64,000 nucleotides of DNA from Vineibacter terrae (GCF_008039615.1 NZ_VDUZ01000012.1:107130-171129); one strand, 5' to 3'. Counted from the stretch's first letter, positions 15,308-24,825 are shown. Notes: generated by a model not told the origin, from the sequence alone. A program made the numbers and translations.

Positions 15308-17287
15308 ATGAGTCCCGAGCTCGGCCACTACGCGCTGGTGCTGGCGCTGTGCGTCGCGGTGGCCCAGGGCACGCTGCCGCTGCTGGGCGCGCGCCGCGGC
15401 GATCCCGGCATGATGGAATTGGGCCGCACCGCGGCGCTGGCGCAGGTGGCGCTGATCGCCGTCGCCTTCCTTGCGCTGGTGCAGGCCTACGTCACGTCGG
15501 ATTTCTCGGTCGCCAACGTGGTGCGCAACAGCCACACGGCCAAGCCGCTGCTCTACAAGATCACCGGCACGTGGGGGAACCACGAAGGCTCGATGCTGCT
15601 GTGGGTGCTGATCCTGGCGGTGTTCGGCGCCGGCGTGGCCGCCTTCGGCAGCAACCTGCCGCCGAGCCTGCGCGCCCGCGTGCTGGGCATCCAGGGCCTG
15701 ATCGGCGTCGGCTTCCTCGCCTTCATCCTGTTCACGTCCAATCCGTTCGAGCGCCTCGATCCGGCGCCGCTCAATGGCGACGACCTCAATCCGTTGCTGC
15801 AGGATCCCGGCCTCGCCTTCCACCCGCCGCTGCTCTATCTCGGCTATGTCGGCTTCTCCATCACCTTCAGCTTCGCCATCGCGGCCCTGATCGAAGGCCG
15901 TGTCGATGCCGCATGGGCGCGCTGGGTGCGGCCCTGGACGCTGGCCTCCTGGTGCTTCCTGACGCTGGGCATCGCGCTGGGCTCGTGGTGGGCCTACTAC
16001 GAGCTGGGCTGGGGCGGCTTCTGGTTCTGGGATCCGGTCGAGAACGCCTCGTTCATGCCGTGGCTGCTGGGCACGGCGCTGCTGCACTCCGCCATCGTCA
16101 CCGAGAAGCGCGATGCGCTGAAGAGCTGGACCCTGCTGCTGGCGATCCTGGCCTTCTCGCTGTCGCTTCTGGGCACGTTCCTGGTGCGCTCCGGCGTGCT
16201 CACCTCGGTGCATGCCTTCGCGCAGGATCCGGCGCGCGGCCTCTATATCCTGGGGTTCCTGATCGTCGTGGTCGGCGGCGGGCTGGGGCTCTACGCCTGG
16301 CGTGCGCCGAAGCTGGCGGGCGGCGGCCTGTTCGCCCCGGTCAGCCGCGAAGGCGGCCTGGTCTTCAACAACCTGCTGCTGGCGACGCTGACCCTGACGG
16401 TGTTCCTCGGCACGCTCTTCCCGCTGGTGCTGGATGCGCTCGATGCCGGCAAGGTGTCGGTCGGCCCGCCCTTCTATGTCGCCACCTTCATTCCATTGTC
16501 CCTGCCGCTGCTGATCGCCGTGCCGATCGGGCCGTTCCTGGCCTGGAAGCGCGGTGATCTGCGCATGGCGCTGCGCCAGCTCGTGGCCGTCGGGGTCGTG
16601 GCCGTGGCGGCGGGCATCGTCACGCTGTTCATCGCCCATCGCTCGGTCGTGCTGGCGGCCTGCGGCATCGCCGTCGCGGTCTGGCTGGTGCTGGGCGCGC
16701 TGCGGGAGCTGGCGCGGCGCATCCAGCTGTTCGGCGTGCCGCCGGGCGACTCGCTGCGTCGGCTGGTCGGGCTGCCGCGGGCGGCCATCGGCATGACGAT
16801 CGCGCATGCCGCGCTGGGGCTGACCGTGCTGGGCATCACCGGCGTGTCGGTATGGCAGACCGAGACCATCGTCATGCTGAAGCCGGGCGCATCGGTGGCT
16901 CATGCCGGCTACGAGGTGACGTTGGACAGCGTGCAGGACGTGCGCGGCCCGAACTACGTCGCCGAGCGCGCCCGCCTTGTCTATCGCCGCGATGGCGCCG
17001 TCGCCGCGATCCTGCAGCCGGAACGGCGGCTGTTCGCCGTGCAGCGGCGGGTCACGACCGAGGCTGCGATCCGCACCAGCCCGCTGGCCGATCTCTACGC
17101 CACCATCGGCGAGTCGGACGGCAAGGGCAGCTGGACCGTGCGGCTCTACCACAATCCGCTGGCGCCCTGGATCTGGCTCGGCGCGGCCCTGGCGGCCCTC
17201 GGTGGCTTCATATCGCTGACCGACCGCCGCTTGCGGGTAGGCGCGCCGCGGCGCACCCGGGCGGCCGCGCCTCAGCCGGCGGAGTAA
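15308..17287 (+). CDS. ccmF: Cytochrome c haem lyase subunit CcmF
   Basis: CcmF is the large integral-membrane part of the haem ligation complex that attaches haem to apocytochrome CxxCH sites. The 659-residue protein has about fifteen membrane segments. It has the periplasmic WWD-type motif WGGFWFWDPVENASFMPW, together with conserved histidine-bearing loops (GTWGNHEGSMLLW, FHPPLLYLGYVGF) and HSAIVTEKRDALKSW. Length and order are canonical. It is separated from ccmG by only three bases. Confidence 0.96.
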   Translation: MSPELGHYALVLALCVAVAQGTLPLLGARRGDPGMMELGRTAALAQVALIAVAFLALVQAYVTSDFSVANVVRNSHTAKPLLYKITGTWGNHEGSMLLWVLILAVFGAGVAAFGSNLPPSLRARVLGIQGLIGVGFLAFILFTSNPFERLDPAPLNGDDLNPLLQDPGLAFHPPLLYLGYVGFSITFSFAIAALIEGRVDAAWARWVRPWTLASWCFLTLGIALGSWWAYYELGWGGFWFWDPVENASFMPWLLGTALLHSAIVTEKRDALKSWTLLLAILAFSLSLLGTFLVRSGVLTSVHAFAQDPARGLYILGFLIVVVGGGLGLYAWRAPKLAGGGLFAPVSREGGLVFNNLLLATLTLTVFLGTLFPLVLDALDAGKVSVGPPFYVATFIPLSLPLLIAVPIGPFLAWKRGDLRMALRQLVAVGVVAVAAGIVTLFIAHRSVVLAACGIAVAVWLVLGALRELARRIQLFGVPPGDSLRRLVGLPRAAIGMTIAHAALGLTVLGITGVSVWQTETIVMLKPGASVAHAGYEVTLDSVQDVRGPNYVAERARLVYRRDGAVAAILQPERRLFAVQRRVTTEAAIRTSPLADLYATIGESDGKGSWTVRLYHNPLAPWIWLGAALAALGGFISLTDRRLRVGAPRRTRAAAPQPAE

Positions 17288-17290
17288 GTC

Positions 17291-17827
17291 GTGTCCAATC
17301 GCTGGCTCTACGTCCTGCCGCTGGTGATGCTTGTCATCATGGCCGGCTTCTTCGCCTATGCCCTGACCCAGAGCCGCAATCCCACCGATATCGGTGCGCC
17401 GCTGGTCGGCCACAAGGCGCCGGCGATCGACCTGGCGCCGCTGCATGACGGCGGCGCGCGCCTCACCGGCGCCGACTGGCAGGGCAAGGTCACGGTGGTG
17501 AACTTCTTCGCCTCGTGGTGCGCGCCGTGCCTTGCCGAGCACCCGTTGTTCCTGCGGCTGAAGAGCGAGGGCGTGCGCCTGCACGGCATCAATTATCGCA
17601 ACAAGCCCGAGGAGGCCAAAGCCTGGCTTGCCCGCCTGGGCGATCCCTACGAGCGGATCGGCGCCGACCCCGAGGGGCGCGCCGGTGTCGAGTTCGGCAT
17701 CAGCGGCGTGCCGGAGACCTTCGTGATCGACAGGACCGGCACGGTGCGCCTGCACCTGCGCCGCCCGCTGATGCCCGACGACGTCAACAAGACCATCCTG
17801 CCGCTGGTCAAGGAGCTGTCGAGGTGA
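17291..17827 (+). CDS. ccmG: Thiol:disulfide oxidoreductase CcmG/DsbE
   Basis: This membrane-anchored periplasmic thioredoxin keeps apocytochrome cysteines reduced for haem attachment. The 178-residue protein has an N-terminal anchor (about residues 5-26), the active site FFASWCAPC, and the cis-proline loop GVPET. The start is GTG at 17291, just after the ccmF stop. Its stop overlaps the likely GTG start of ccmH. Confidence 0.95.
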   Translation: MSNRWLYVLPLVMLVIMAGFFAYALTQSRNPTDIGAPLVGHKAPAIDLAPLHDGGARLTGADWQGKVTVVNFFASWCAPCLAEHPLFLRLKSEGVRLHGINYRNKPEEAKAWLARLGDPYERIGADPEGRAGVEFGISGVPETFVIDRTGTVRLHLRRPLMPDDVNKTILPLVKELSR

Positions 17828-18396
17828 GCCGGGAGCGCGACGCCGGTCGGGCCGCGCCGCTCCAGCGGCGCTCTTCATCTTGTCGTGAAGGTACGCATGA
17901 GCGCCGCTGGAGCGGCGCGGCCCGACCCAATGCGCTCGCAATGCTCATGATCATCGTCAGCATGGCGGCACATGCCGTCGACCCGGGCGAGATGCTTGCC
18001 GACCCGGCGCTGGAGGCGCGCGCGCGGGCGATCTCGGCCGAGGTGCGCTGCGTCGTCTGCCAGAACCAGTCGATCGACGACTCCAACGCGGAGATCGCGC
18101 ACGACATGCGGCGCGCCATCCGCGAGCGCATCACGCAGGGCGACAGCGATGCCCAGGTCGTGGCTTTCCTGCGCGCCCGCTACGGCGATTTCGTGCTGCT
18201 CAAGCCGCCGTTCGACATCCGCACCGGGCTGATGTGGCTGGGCGCGCCGCTGGCGCTGCTGCTGGCGGCGTTCCTCCTGTGGCGCGGCCTGCGGCGTGCC
18301 GCGACGAAGCCGGCGGGTGGCGCGCCCGATCTGTCGTCCGAGGAGCGGGCGCGCCTGGAGGCGCTGCTCGGTGAGGATCGCGAGGCGCGGCGATGA
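17824..18396 (+). CDS. ccmH: Cytochrome c maturation protein CcmH (CcmL type), repeat-extended N-terminus
   Basis: CcmH is a periplasmic thiol-redox partner of CcmF and CcmG. The core is clear: MLADPALEARARAISAEVRC, the LRCxxC-type site VRCVVCQNQSI, and a C-terminal membrane helix (GAPLALLLAAFLLWRGL). The GTG at 17824 overlaps the ccmG stop (GTGA), the normal coupled arrangement. The next ~30 codons, however, are read through a perfect palindrome (17845-17927) before the hydrophobic signal core ALAMLMIIVSMAAHA. An in-frame ATG at 17941 would give a very short signal peptide with no ribosome binding site. I prefer the GTG start, which gives 190 residues, but the N-terminus is uncertain. Confidence 0.85.
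   Translation: MSRERDAGRAAPLQRRSSSCREGTHERRWSGAARPNALAMLMIIVSMAAHAVDPGEMLADPALEARARAISAEVRCVVCQNQSIDDSNAEIAHDMRRAIRERITQGDSDAQVVAFLRARYGDFVLLKPPFDIRTGLMWLGAPLALLLAAFLLWRGLRRAATKPAGGAPDLSSEERARLEALLGEDREARR
17845..17927. repeat. Palindromic element, R2-like, inside the ccmH 5' end
   Basis: Two perfect 29-base inverted arms (17845-17873 and 17899-17927) flank a 25-base centre. The arms contain cgccgctccagcggcg, resembling the gcgccactccagtggcgc core of family R2. No T-tract follows, so it is not a terminator. Confidence 0.9.
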
Positions 18397-19787
18397 CGCT
18401 GCCTTTCGCGCTCGCCGTGATCACGGCGCTGGTGATTGCCGCATTGCTGCTGCCGCTGCTGCGCCGCCGCTTCGACGCGACGCGCCGGCTGGACCACGAT
18501 CTGGCGATCTATAAGGACCAGCTGGCCGAGGTCGAGCGCGATCGGCTCGCCGGGCGCCTGAGCGGCGACGAGGCCAAGGCGGCGTCGACGGAGATCGAGC
18601 GTCGCATCCTGGCGGCCGCCGGGGCCGATGACGCGGCGACGATGCCGGTGCCGCCGCGGCGGCGCTTCCTGCCGACGGCCATCGCCATCCTCGTGCCGGT
18701 GGCGGCGCTGGGGATCTATTTCCAGACCGGCCGGCCCGAGCTACCGGCGCAGCCTTTCGCCGAGCGGCCCAAGCCGCCGGCGCCCAGCGTTGCCGATGCC
18801 GGGCCGATGGAGATGGTGCGCCGCCTGCGCGAGCGCGTCGAGAAGGACCCCAAGGATGTCGAGGCCCGCCTGGCGCTGGGCCGGGCGCAGCTCGCGGTCG
18901 GTCGGGTGGCGGACGCCGTCGAGTCATTCCGTGCCGCGCAGCAGGCGGCGCCGGATCGTGCCGACGTGCTGTCGGCGCTGGGCGAGGCGCTCACCTTCGA
19001 GTCGGACGGCGTGGTGACCCAGCCGGCGCGGGCGCTGTTCGCCGCGGCCCTGGAGCGCGATCCCAGGAGCGCAGGCGCGCGGTTCTATCTCGGCCTCGCC
19101 GATGCCCAGGGGGGCGATCCGGCATCGGCGCTGCGCCGCTGGCTTGACCTCGAGGCTGACTCGCCCGACGGCGCGCCATGGCTGGAGACGCTGGCGCGCG
19201 AGATCGAGCGCGTGTCGCGGCAGGCAGGCATCGACCCCAAGAGCATCCGGCCTGACCGCAAGGAGCGCAAGCCGCGCGATGCCGGCATGCCGCAACCGTC
19301 GGCCGATGACGTGAAGCGCCTGGAGCAGCTGCCGCCGGAGCAGCGCGAGCAGCAGATCAGGGCCATGGTCGATCGTCTGGCGGAGCGCCTGAAGGAGGCG
19401 CCGGACGATGTCGAGGGCTGGCGGCGCCTGGCGCGGGCGCGGGCCGTGCTGGGCGAGCACGGCAAGGCGGCCGAAGCCTATGCCGCGGCCGACAAGCTCA
19501 AGCCCGACGATCCCGAGATCCTGGCGGCCTGGGCCGAGGTGCGGCTGCGCCTCGACGAGGTCGGCACCAAGCCGCTGTCGCCCGAGACGATCGCCGTGCT
19601 GAAGCGCCTGGAGAAGGTGCGGCCCGACAACGGGCTGGCGCTTTTCTTCCTCGCCCAGGCCGACGAGGCAGCCGGCGACCGTCCCGGCGCCATCGCGCGC
19701 CTGCGCCGCCTGCGCGACCTGATGCCGGCCGAGGCGCCGGCACGGGCCGCCATCGAGAAGCGCCTGCAGGCGCTGGAGGGGAAGTGA
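18393..19787 (+). CDS. ccmI: Cytochrome c biogenesis protein CcmI (CycH)
   Basis: CcmI captures the C-terminus of apocytochromes and presents them to the CcmFH ligase. The 464-residue protein has an N-terminal membrane helix (about 5-24), a cytoplasmic stretch typical of the family (LDHDLAIYKDQLAEVERDRLAG), a second helix (about 91-108) and then a periplasmic TPR-rich domain. The ATG overlaps the ccmH stop (ATGA). It is the last gene of the ccm operon. Confidence 0.93.
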   Translation: MTLPFALAVITALVIAALLLPLLRRRFDATRRLDHDLAIYKDQLAEVERDRLAGRLSGDEAKAASTEIERRILAAAGADDAATMPVPPRRRFLPTAIAILVPVAALGIYFQTGRPELPAQPFAERPKPPAPSVADAGPMEMVRRLRERVEKDPKDVEARLALGRAQLAVGRVADAVESFRAAQQAAPDRADVLSALGEALTFESDGVVTQPARALFAAALERDPRSAGARFYLGLADAQGGDPASALRRWLDLEADSPDGAPWLETLAREIERVSRQAGIDPKSIRPDRKERKPRDAGMPQPSADDVKRLEQLPPEQREQQIRAMVDRLAERLKEAPDDVEGWRRLARARAVLGEHGKAAEAYAAADKLKPDDPEILAAWAEVRLRLDEVGTKPLSPETIAVLKRLEKVRPDNGLALFFLAQADEAAGDRPGAIARLRRLRDLMPAEAPARAAIEKRLQALEGK

Positions 19788-19936
19788 TTTACCTCTCCCG
19801 CAAGCGCGAGAGGTCGGCGGTCGCGTAGCGAACGCCGGGTGAGGGCCTGCACACTCGGCATCTCGTCCTTGGACCCTCACCCTCCCATGGCGCTGCGCGC
19901 CACGGGCCCCTCCCTCTCCCGTAAACGGGAGAGGGG
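19788..19936. repeat. Intergenic palindromic element, family R3
   Basis: Outer inverted arms of the ctctcccgcaagcgcgagag type enclose a centre with ccgggtgaggg and its partner ccctcaccc. A close relative lies at 33213-33359. It follows the ccm operon; there is no T-tract. Confidence 0.85.
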
Positions 19937-20074
19937 ACGCTGCTCGATCCTGGCCCCGGTTTCGCGCACCAGACCGGCCGGTCATTCCATTGATTGGCCT
20001 GATGTTTTGCTGAGGAACAGGATGCATCCCGGCCGGGTCGTTGCTAGCATCGCGGCCCCGAATGGAGGCATGTG

Positions 20075-20743
20075 ATGCCCGACAGCCTGACGCCGGCAGC
20101 CGCCGGCCCCGCCGTGCTTGACGCCGACGCCGCCCGCGCCCTGGTGGCGAGCTATGCCAAGCCCAGCCCGATGGCCGTGGCCAAGGATATCGGCCGCATC
20201 GACCGGCATCTGCGGCGCTACATCGAGATGTCGCCATTCTGCTGTGTTGCCACCGCCGACGCCGATGGCCGCCAGGACGTGACGCCGCGTGGCGATCCGC
20301 CGGGCTCGTTCAAGGTGTTCGGCGAGCATACGGTCGCCATCCCCGACCGGCCCGGCAACAACCGGCTCGATACGCTGAAGAACCTGCTGGTCAACTCGCA
20401 GATCGGGCTGGTCTTCCTGCTGCCCGGCATGGACGAGACGGCGCGCGTCAACGGCATCGGGCGGCTCAGCGTCGATGCGGCGCTGCTCGAGTCGATGGCT
20501 GTCGAGGGCAGGGCGCCGAAATGCGCCATCGTCGTGGAAGTGCGCGAGGCCTATCTGCACTGCGCCAAGGCCTTCAGGCGCTCGAAGCTGTGGGATCCGG
20601 CGACGCAGATCGACCGTCGTTCGCTGCCGTCGCTGGCCGGCATGATCCGTGACCAGGTCGGTCTGTCCGAGGAGGCCGCCCGGCAAGCCGAGGACCGGAT
20701 CGAGAAGGCGTACCGCGAGACCTTGTGGGCGCCGACGAACTGA
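20075..20743 (+). CDS. PPOX-class FMN-dependent flavoprotein (pyridoxamine-phosphate-oxidase-like)
   Basis: The 222-residue protein belongs to the pyridoxamine 5'-phosphate oxidase-like split-barrel family, in the subgroup often labelled MSMEG_1061-type. Supporting segments are SPFCCVATADADGRQDVTPRGDPPG, the FMN-contact loop IPDRPGNNRLDTLKNLL, and GLVFLLPGMDETARVNG. The substrate is unknown; such proteins often reduce F420- or flavin-linked substrates. The ATG at 20075 has TGGAGG six bases upstream. The gene stands alone and converges with the GntR gene. Confidence 0.85.
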   Translation: MPDSLTPAAAGPAVLDADAARALVASYAKPSPMAVAKDIGRIDRHLRRYIEMSPFCCVATADADGRQDVTPRGDPPGSFKVFGEHTVAIPDRPGNNRLDTLKNLLVNSQIGLVFLLPGMDETARVNGIGRLSVDAALLESMAVEGRAPKCAIVVEVREAYLHCAKAFRRSKLWDPATQIDRRSLPSLAGMIRDQVGLSEEAARQAEDRIEKAYRETLWAPTN

Positions 20744-20749
20744 GATGCC

Positions 20750-21484
20750 TTACGTGCCCAGCTTCATGCGGATGGTGTAGCGGTCGGCACGCACCAGCAT
20801 TTCGATGTACTGCACGGTGCGGCGGCGATGGTCGCGCATGATGCGCACGACTTTCAGCATCGGTGCGCCGACCTCCAGCCGCATCAGGCGCGCGACGGCG
20901 GGATCGGCGATGGTCACCGACACGATCTGGTCGCCCGAGGTCGGCCGCACGCCCGAGCGTGCCAGAAGCTGGTTGAGGCTCTCGCGCTCCATGTCGGCAG
21001 AATCGTAGGCGCGGCCCAGCTTTTCCGGCGTCCAGCTGGTGATGTACATCAGCGCCTCGCCGTTGGCTTCGCGCAGGCGCACGGCCCGCTGCATGCGCTC
21101 GCTGGCCTGCCGGCCGAAGGCCGCGCCGATTTCCGATGGTGTGTCGATGTACTCGAACTCGATGATGCGTTGGGTCGATCGCTCCGACAGCGCGTCGATC
21201 TGGCTGATCGAGCTGGCGATCAGGCCCAGCTGCTTTCCGTCGGCCGCCGGCCGGGCTCGCACGAAGGTGCCGCTGCCCTGCCGCCGCTCGATCAGGCCCG
21301 CGGCGGCCAGCTCGCTGAGCGCGCGCCGCACGGTGACGCGCGAGACGCGATAATCGCGCGCGAGCTCGTCTTCGGTCGGCAGCGCGACGCCGGGCTTGTA
21401 GCGACCCGAATCTATTCCGTCACGCAGCACGAGACAGATGATGTGGTAGAGCGGTACCCCTGGACGCCGACTTCTATTGCGCAC
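20750..21484 (-). CDS. GntR-family (HutC/UTRA) transcriptional regulator
   Basis: The ~244-residue product has an N-terminal winged helix-turn-helix (YHIICLVLRDGIDSGRYKPG, LPTEDELARDYRVSRVTVRRAL, GTFV) and a C-terminal UTRA ligand-binding domain ending in YIEMLVRADRYTIRMKL. GTG at 21484 (VRNRSRRPG) is chosen because CAGGGGG lies just upstream and the length then fits the family; the frame stays open ~200 bases further. Regulators of this class sense sugars, amino acids or histidine intermediates; the ligand cannot be read here. The MFS transporter upstream on the same strand is a plausible target, though 446 bases apart. Confidence 0.88.
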   Translation of the reverse strand: MRNRSRRPGVPLYHIICLVLRDGIDSGRYKPGVALPTEDELARDYRVSRVTVRRALSELAAAGLIERRQGSGTFVRARPAADGKQLGLIASSISQIDALSERSTQRIIEFEYIDTPSEIGAAFGRQASERMQRAVRLREANGEALMYITSWTPEKLGRAYDSADMERESLNQLLARSGVRPTSGDQIVSVTIADPAVARLMRLEVGAPMLKVVRIMRDHRRRTVQYIEMLVRADRYTIRMKLGT

Positions 21485-21930
21485 GCAACCCCCTGCCAGC
21501 GGTCCACTCACGAACGCATATGCAACCGCTGGTCGAGAGGTAGCATAACCCCGTTCAGCGTGGCCGCGAAGATCGAAATCACCAGCACAACCGTCATAAT
21601 AGACCGCGTCTTGTCGCTCCCTTTGACCTGCAGCAAGGACACGGACGGCTGATGGCGGACGCGAACCGCTGGTGAGACGCAAGCTTCACGATATCATGTG
21701 ACAGCGGGTTCCACAGGGTGGAATCAATGTGCGCACAGCGCCATGTATCCCTCTGACCCAGAGGCGAAAGTCGACGGGTCAACATGCCGCATGTCGATGC
21801 AGCCGGCTTCGCGGTGGGCGCCCCCAATGCCACTTTCACGGGTGCAGCGCCGGAAAATCGGTCGAAATGGCTCCGGACCACACGCCGTGATCGTGCCAAC
21901 GATGCGATGTGAAGCCAGGCACGCATCACG
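21485..21930. other. Intergenic region, no gene seen
   Basis: This 446-base gap lies between the MFS gene end and the GntR gene start. Short frames in it lack ribosome binding sites and family resemblance. It should hold the GntR promoter, which I could not place. Confidence 0.4.
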
Positions 21931-23136
21931 TCACGCCGGTCGCAGGCGCGCGACAAGCTCCTCCTTGACGGGCAGGTTGAGCAGCGCGGCGGCGACGCTG
22001 AGCACGATGGCGATCAGCCACACCAGGTCATAGGAGCCAAGACGGTCGTAGACGTAGCCGCCCAGCCAGCCGCCGAGGAACGCGCCGATCTGGTGGCAGA
22101 AGAACACGATGCCGGTGAGCATCGACATGTTGCGCACGCCGAAGATGCCGGCCACCATGGCGTTGGTCACGGGGACGGTGCTCAGCCAGAAGAAGCCCAT
22201 GGCGATGCCGAACGCCCAGGCCGATGCGGTCGTGATCGGGAGGAACACGAACAGCGCGATGGCAATGGCGCGGCCGACATAGATCGCCGATAGCAGCCAG
22301 CCCTTGCGCATGCGCGCGCCCAGCATGCCGGCCAGGAACGAGCCGACGACGTTGAACAGGCCGACCAGCGCCAGCACCGCGGCGCCGGTGCCGCCGGAAA
22401 GCCCCTGGTCGACCAGGAAAGCCGGCAGGTGGGTGCCGATGAACACCACCTGGAAGCCGCAGACGAAGAAGCCCAGCGACAGCAGCCAGAAGCCGCTGTG
22501 GCGCGCGGCCTCGCGCAGCGCGTCGGCGGCCGACATCTCGGTGCCGGCCGGCGGCGTGGTGTCCTTCTCGGACACGCCCAGGGACAGCGGCAGCATGGCG
22601 GCAGCCAGCAGCGCCAGCAGCAGCAGCGCCATCGACCAGCCGAAAGCCTCCATCACCGACTGCCCCAGCGGCAGCATGACGAACTGGCCGAACGAGCCGA
22701 CGGCGCCGGCGATGCCCAGCGCCATGCTGCGCTTCTCGGCGGCCACGACACGGCCCACGGCGCCGAACACGACGGCGAACGACGCGCCGGCCAGCCCGAT
22801 CCCGAGCAGCAGGCCGCTGACGAGGATGAAGCCGCTGGCCGACGAGATGGTCGCCATGCCGACAAGGCCGGCGACGTAGAACACGCTGCCCAGCGCCACC
22901 GCGCGGCCGGCGCCATAGCGGTCCGCGATGCGCCCGGCGAAGGGCTGCGCCGCGCCCCAGACCAGGTTCTGCAACGCGATGGCGAAAGCGAACACCTCGC
23001 GGCCCCAGCCGTTGTCGTGCGACATCGGCGCCAGGTAGATGCCGAAGCTGTGACGGATGCCGAGCGCGATCGCCAGGATCGCGCAGGCGGCAATCAAGAG
23101 CGGCCATGGATTGGACCGGTGGTCCGTGTCGGGCAT
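21931..23136 (-). CDS. MFS transporter (monocarboxylate/oxalate-like, 12 TM)
   Basis: The 401-residue inner-membrane protein has twelve hydrophobic segments and major facilitator motifs (GRIADRYGAGRAVALGS between TM2 and TM3). The N-terminal IRHSFGIYLAPMSHDNGWGREVFAFAIALQNLVWG pattern, given here as key features of TM1-TM2, resembles the monocarboxylate/oxalate branch. The ATG at 23136 is preferred because GAGGA lies six bases upstream; the frame extends 90 bases more without support. The transported compound is unknown. The GntR regulator downstream may control it. Confidence 0.85.
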   Translation of the reverse strand: MPDTDHRSNPWPLLIAACAILAIALGIRHSFGIYLAPMSHDNGWGREVFAFAIALQNLVWGAAQPFAGRIADRYGAGRAVALGSVFYVAGLVGMATISSASGFILVSGLLLGIGLAGASFAVVFGAVGRVVAAEKRSMALGIAGAVGSFGQFVMLPLGQSVMEAFGWSMALLLLALLAAAMLPLSLGVSEKDTTPPAGTEMSAADALREAARHSGFWLLSLGFFVCGFQVVFIGTHLPAFLVDQGLSGGTGAAVLALVGLFNVVGSFLAGMLGARMRKGWLLSAIYVGRAIAIALFVFLPITTASAWAFGIAMGFFWLSTVPVTNAMVAGIFGVRNMSMLTGIVFFCHQIGAFLGGWLGGYVYDRLGSYDLVWLIAIVLSVAAALLNLPVKEELVARLRPA

Positions 23137-23292
23137 GGCGTTTCCTCGTCCCTCCCGGTCCGGCAGGGTCTTTTGCGGCCATCCTGCTGGCTCGCCCGAC
23201 ATGTTGTCGAGCGCGGAATTGTCCACTCTCGGTTGCTAAAGAGTCATTGCGTCGCGCGTGGTCGTGCCGGATCGGCTGCGGCGGCGCCGGCC

Positions 23293-24636
23293 TCAGCCGG
23301 CGCGCAGCACCGCTTCCACCGCGCGCCCGATCGACAGCGTGCGCCGGTCGCTCATGGTCTCGCCCATCACCATGAACCCGACAGGCAGCTCGTCCGGCCG
23401 TTGGCAGGGGATCGACACGGCGCAGCGGTCCAGGAAGTTGCCGACGGTGCAGTTGCGCAGCAGCAGCAGGTTGTTGCGGGTGAAGCCGTCGGGGTCGCCG
23501 ATGTCGGCGATCCGGGGCGCCACGATCGGGCAGGTCGGCATCACGACGGCATCGAAATCAGCCGTGACCGCCGATACGCGCCGCTGCAGGTCGGCACGGC
23601 GGCCCAGCAGCTCGATGTAGTCGGCGGCGCTCATCTGCGCGCCGCGCTTGATGCGCGGGGCGATGATGGGATCATAGAGGGCCTCGTGCCGCGCGATCAG
23701 GTCCTTGTGCCAGGCATATGCCTCCGACGCCGCGAAGCCGCCTTTGGCGTTGATCGCCGGCAGCTCGTCGAGCATGAACAGGTCGATCTCGACAATGCGC
23801 ACGCCGGCTGCGGCCAGCACCGTCAGGGCGCGGCTGAACGCAGCCGACACCGTGGCATCCAGGTCGCTCATCACGTAGTGCCTGGGCACGGCGAAGCTCA
23901 GCGCGTCCAGGCGCGCCGGTTCGGGCACCGCGATCGGTTGCGCCGCGAACACGGCGTCGACGACAGCGCAGCAGGCGACCGAGCTGGCCAGCGGCCCGAT
24001 CGAGTCGAGCGAGGTCGACAGTGGCACCACGCCGTCGATCGGCACCCGGCGCGCCGTGGGCTTGAAGCCGACCAATCCGCACACGGCCGAGGGGATGCGC
24101 ACCGAGCCGCCGGTGTCGGTGCCCAGCGCCGCCACCGCCATGCCGTCGGCGACCGAGACGGCAGCGCCCGACGACGAGCCGCCGGGCACGCGGGTGCGAT
24201 CGGCAGGGTTGCCCGGCGTGCCGTAGTGCGGGTTGTAGCCGACGCCCGAGAAGGCGAACTCGCTCATGTTGGTGCTGCCGACGATCACCGCGCCGGCCGC
24301 CCGCAGGCGTGCCACCACCGGCGCGTCGGCGGCGGCAGGCGGCGCATCGGCCAGGGCCTTCGACCCCGACAGCGTGGTCTCGCCGGCCACGTCGCACAGG
24401 TTCTTGATCGACACCGGCAGGCCGGCCAGCGGCGAGGGCACGAGCCCGGCCTTGCGCATGGCATCGCTGGCGTCCGCCGCCGCCAGGGCTTGCTGGCGAT
24501 AGACCTTGATGAAGGTCCGGGCGCCTTCGCCGGCGGGATCCTCGATGCGGGCCAGCGCCTGCTCGACAAGCGCGCGGCTGGTGGTGCGGCCGGCCGCGAG
24601 GTCGGCGGCAAGGGCGGCGATGGTCGGACGGGTCAC
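23293..24636 (-). CDS. Amidase-signature family amidase
   Basis: The 447-residue enzyme hydrolyses an amide bond through a Lys-cisSer-Ser triad. The residues are visible as K78 (VSIKNLCDV), the serine cluster of PGGSSSGAAV (S154-S156), and nucleophile S178 in TDTGGSVRIP. Length is typical of AtzF/GatA-like stand-alone amidases, but no GatB/C partners are nearby, so a catabolic role is more likely than tRNA amidation. The start is GTG at 24636, with GAGAGGG about seven bases upstream. It follows the cyclase-like gene on the same strand after 190 bases. Confidence 0.9.
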   Translation of the reverse strand: MTRPTIAALAADLAAGRTTSRALVEQALARIEDPAGEGARTFIKVYRQQALAAADASDAMRKAGLVPSPLAGLPVSIKNLCDVAGETTLSGSKALADAPPAAADAPVVARLRAAGAVIVGSTNMSEFAFSGVGYNPHYGTPGNPADRTRVPGGSSSGAAVSVADGMAVAALGTDTGGSVRIPSAVCGLVGFKPTARRVPIDGVVPLSTSLDSIGPLASSVACCAVVDAVFAAQPIAVPEPARLDALSFAVPRHYVMSDLDATVSAAFSRALTVLAAAGVRIVEIDLFMLDELPAINAKGGFAASEAYAWHKDLIARHEALYDPIIAPRIKRGAQMSAADYIELLGRRADLQRRVSAVTADFDAVVMPTCPIVAPRIADIGDPDGFTRNNLLLLRNCTVGNFLDRCAVSIPCQRPDELPVGFMVMGETMSDRRTLSIGRAVEAVLRAG

Positions 24637-24756
24637 GGATAGCCCTCTCGTTGAGCGAACAGAGCCTGACCGTAGCGCAACCCCCTCTCCCCGCGAAGCG
24701 GGGAGCTACGGCATTCACACATCCAGTCTCAGAGAGCTTGCGTCCCAATAGAACCG

Positions 24757-24785
24757 TTATCCCTCGCTGGCGCTCGGGATGACGG
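24757..24785. repeat. Short copy of palindromic element family R1
   Basis: This is one arm only, with ccctcgctggcgctcggg, between the amidase and the cyclase-like gene. Confidence 0.7.
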
Positions 24786-24825
24786 TGAAGATGGGTGAAT
24801 GCCGTAGAAGCAGGGAGCGGATTCC

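Noticed and set aside
17845..17927. Transcription terminator after ccmG
   Set aside because: The palindrome lacks a T-tract and lies inside an operon and in the ccmH frame; it matches dispersed repeats instead.
15260..17941. 893-codon antisense frame across ccmF-ccmG
   Set aside because: It is low-complexity Gln/Arg/His-rich translation opposite well-conserved ccm genes.
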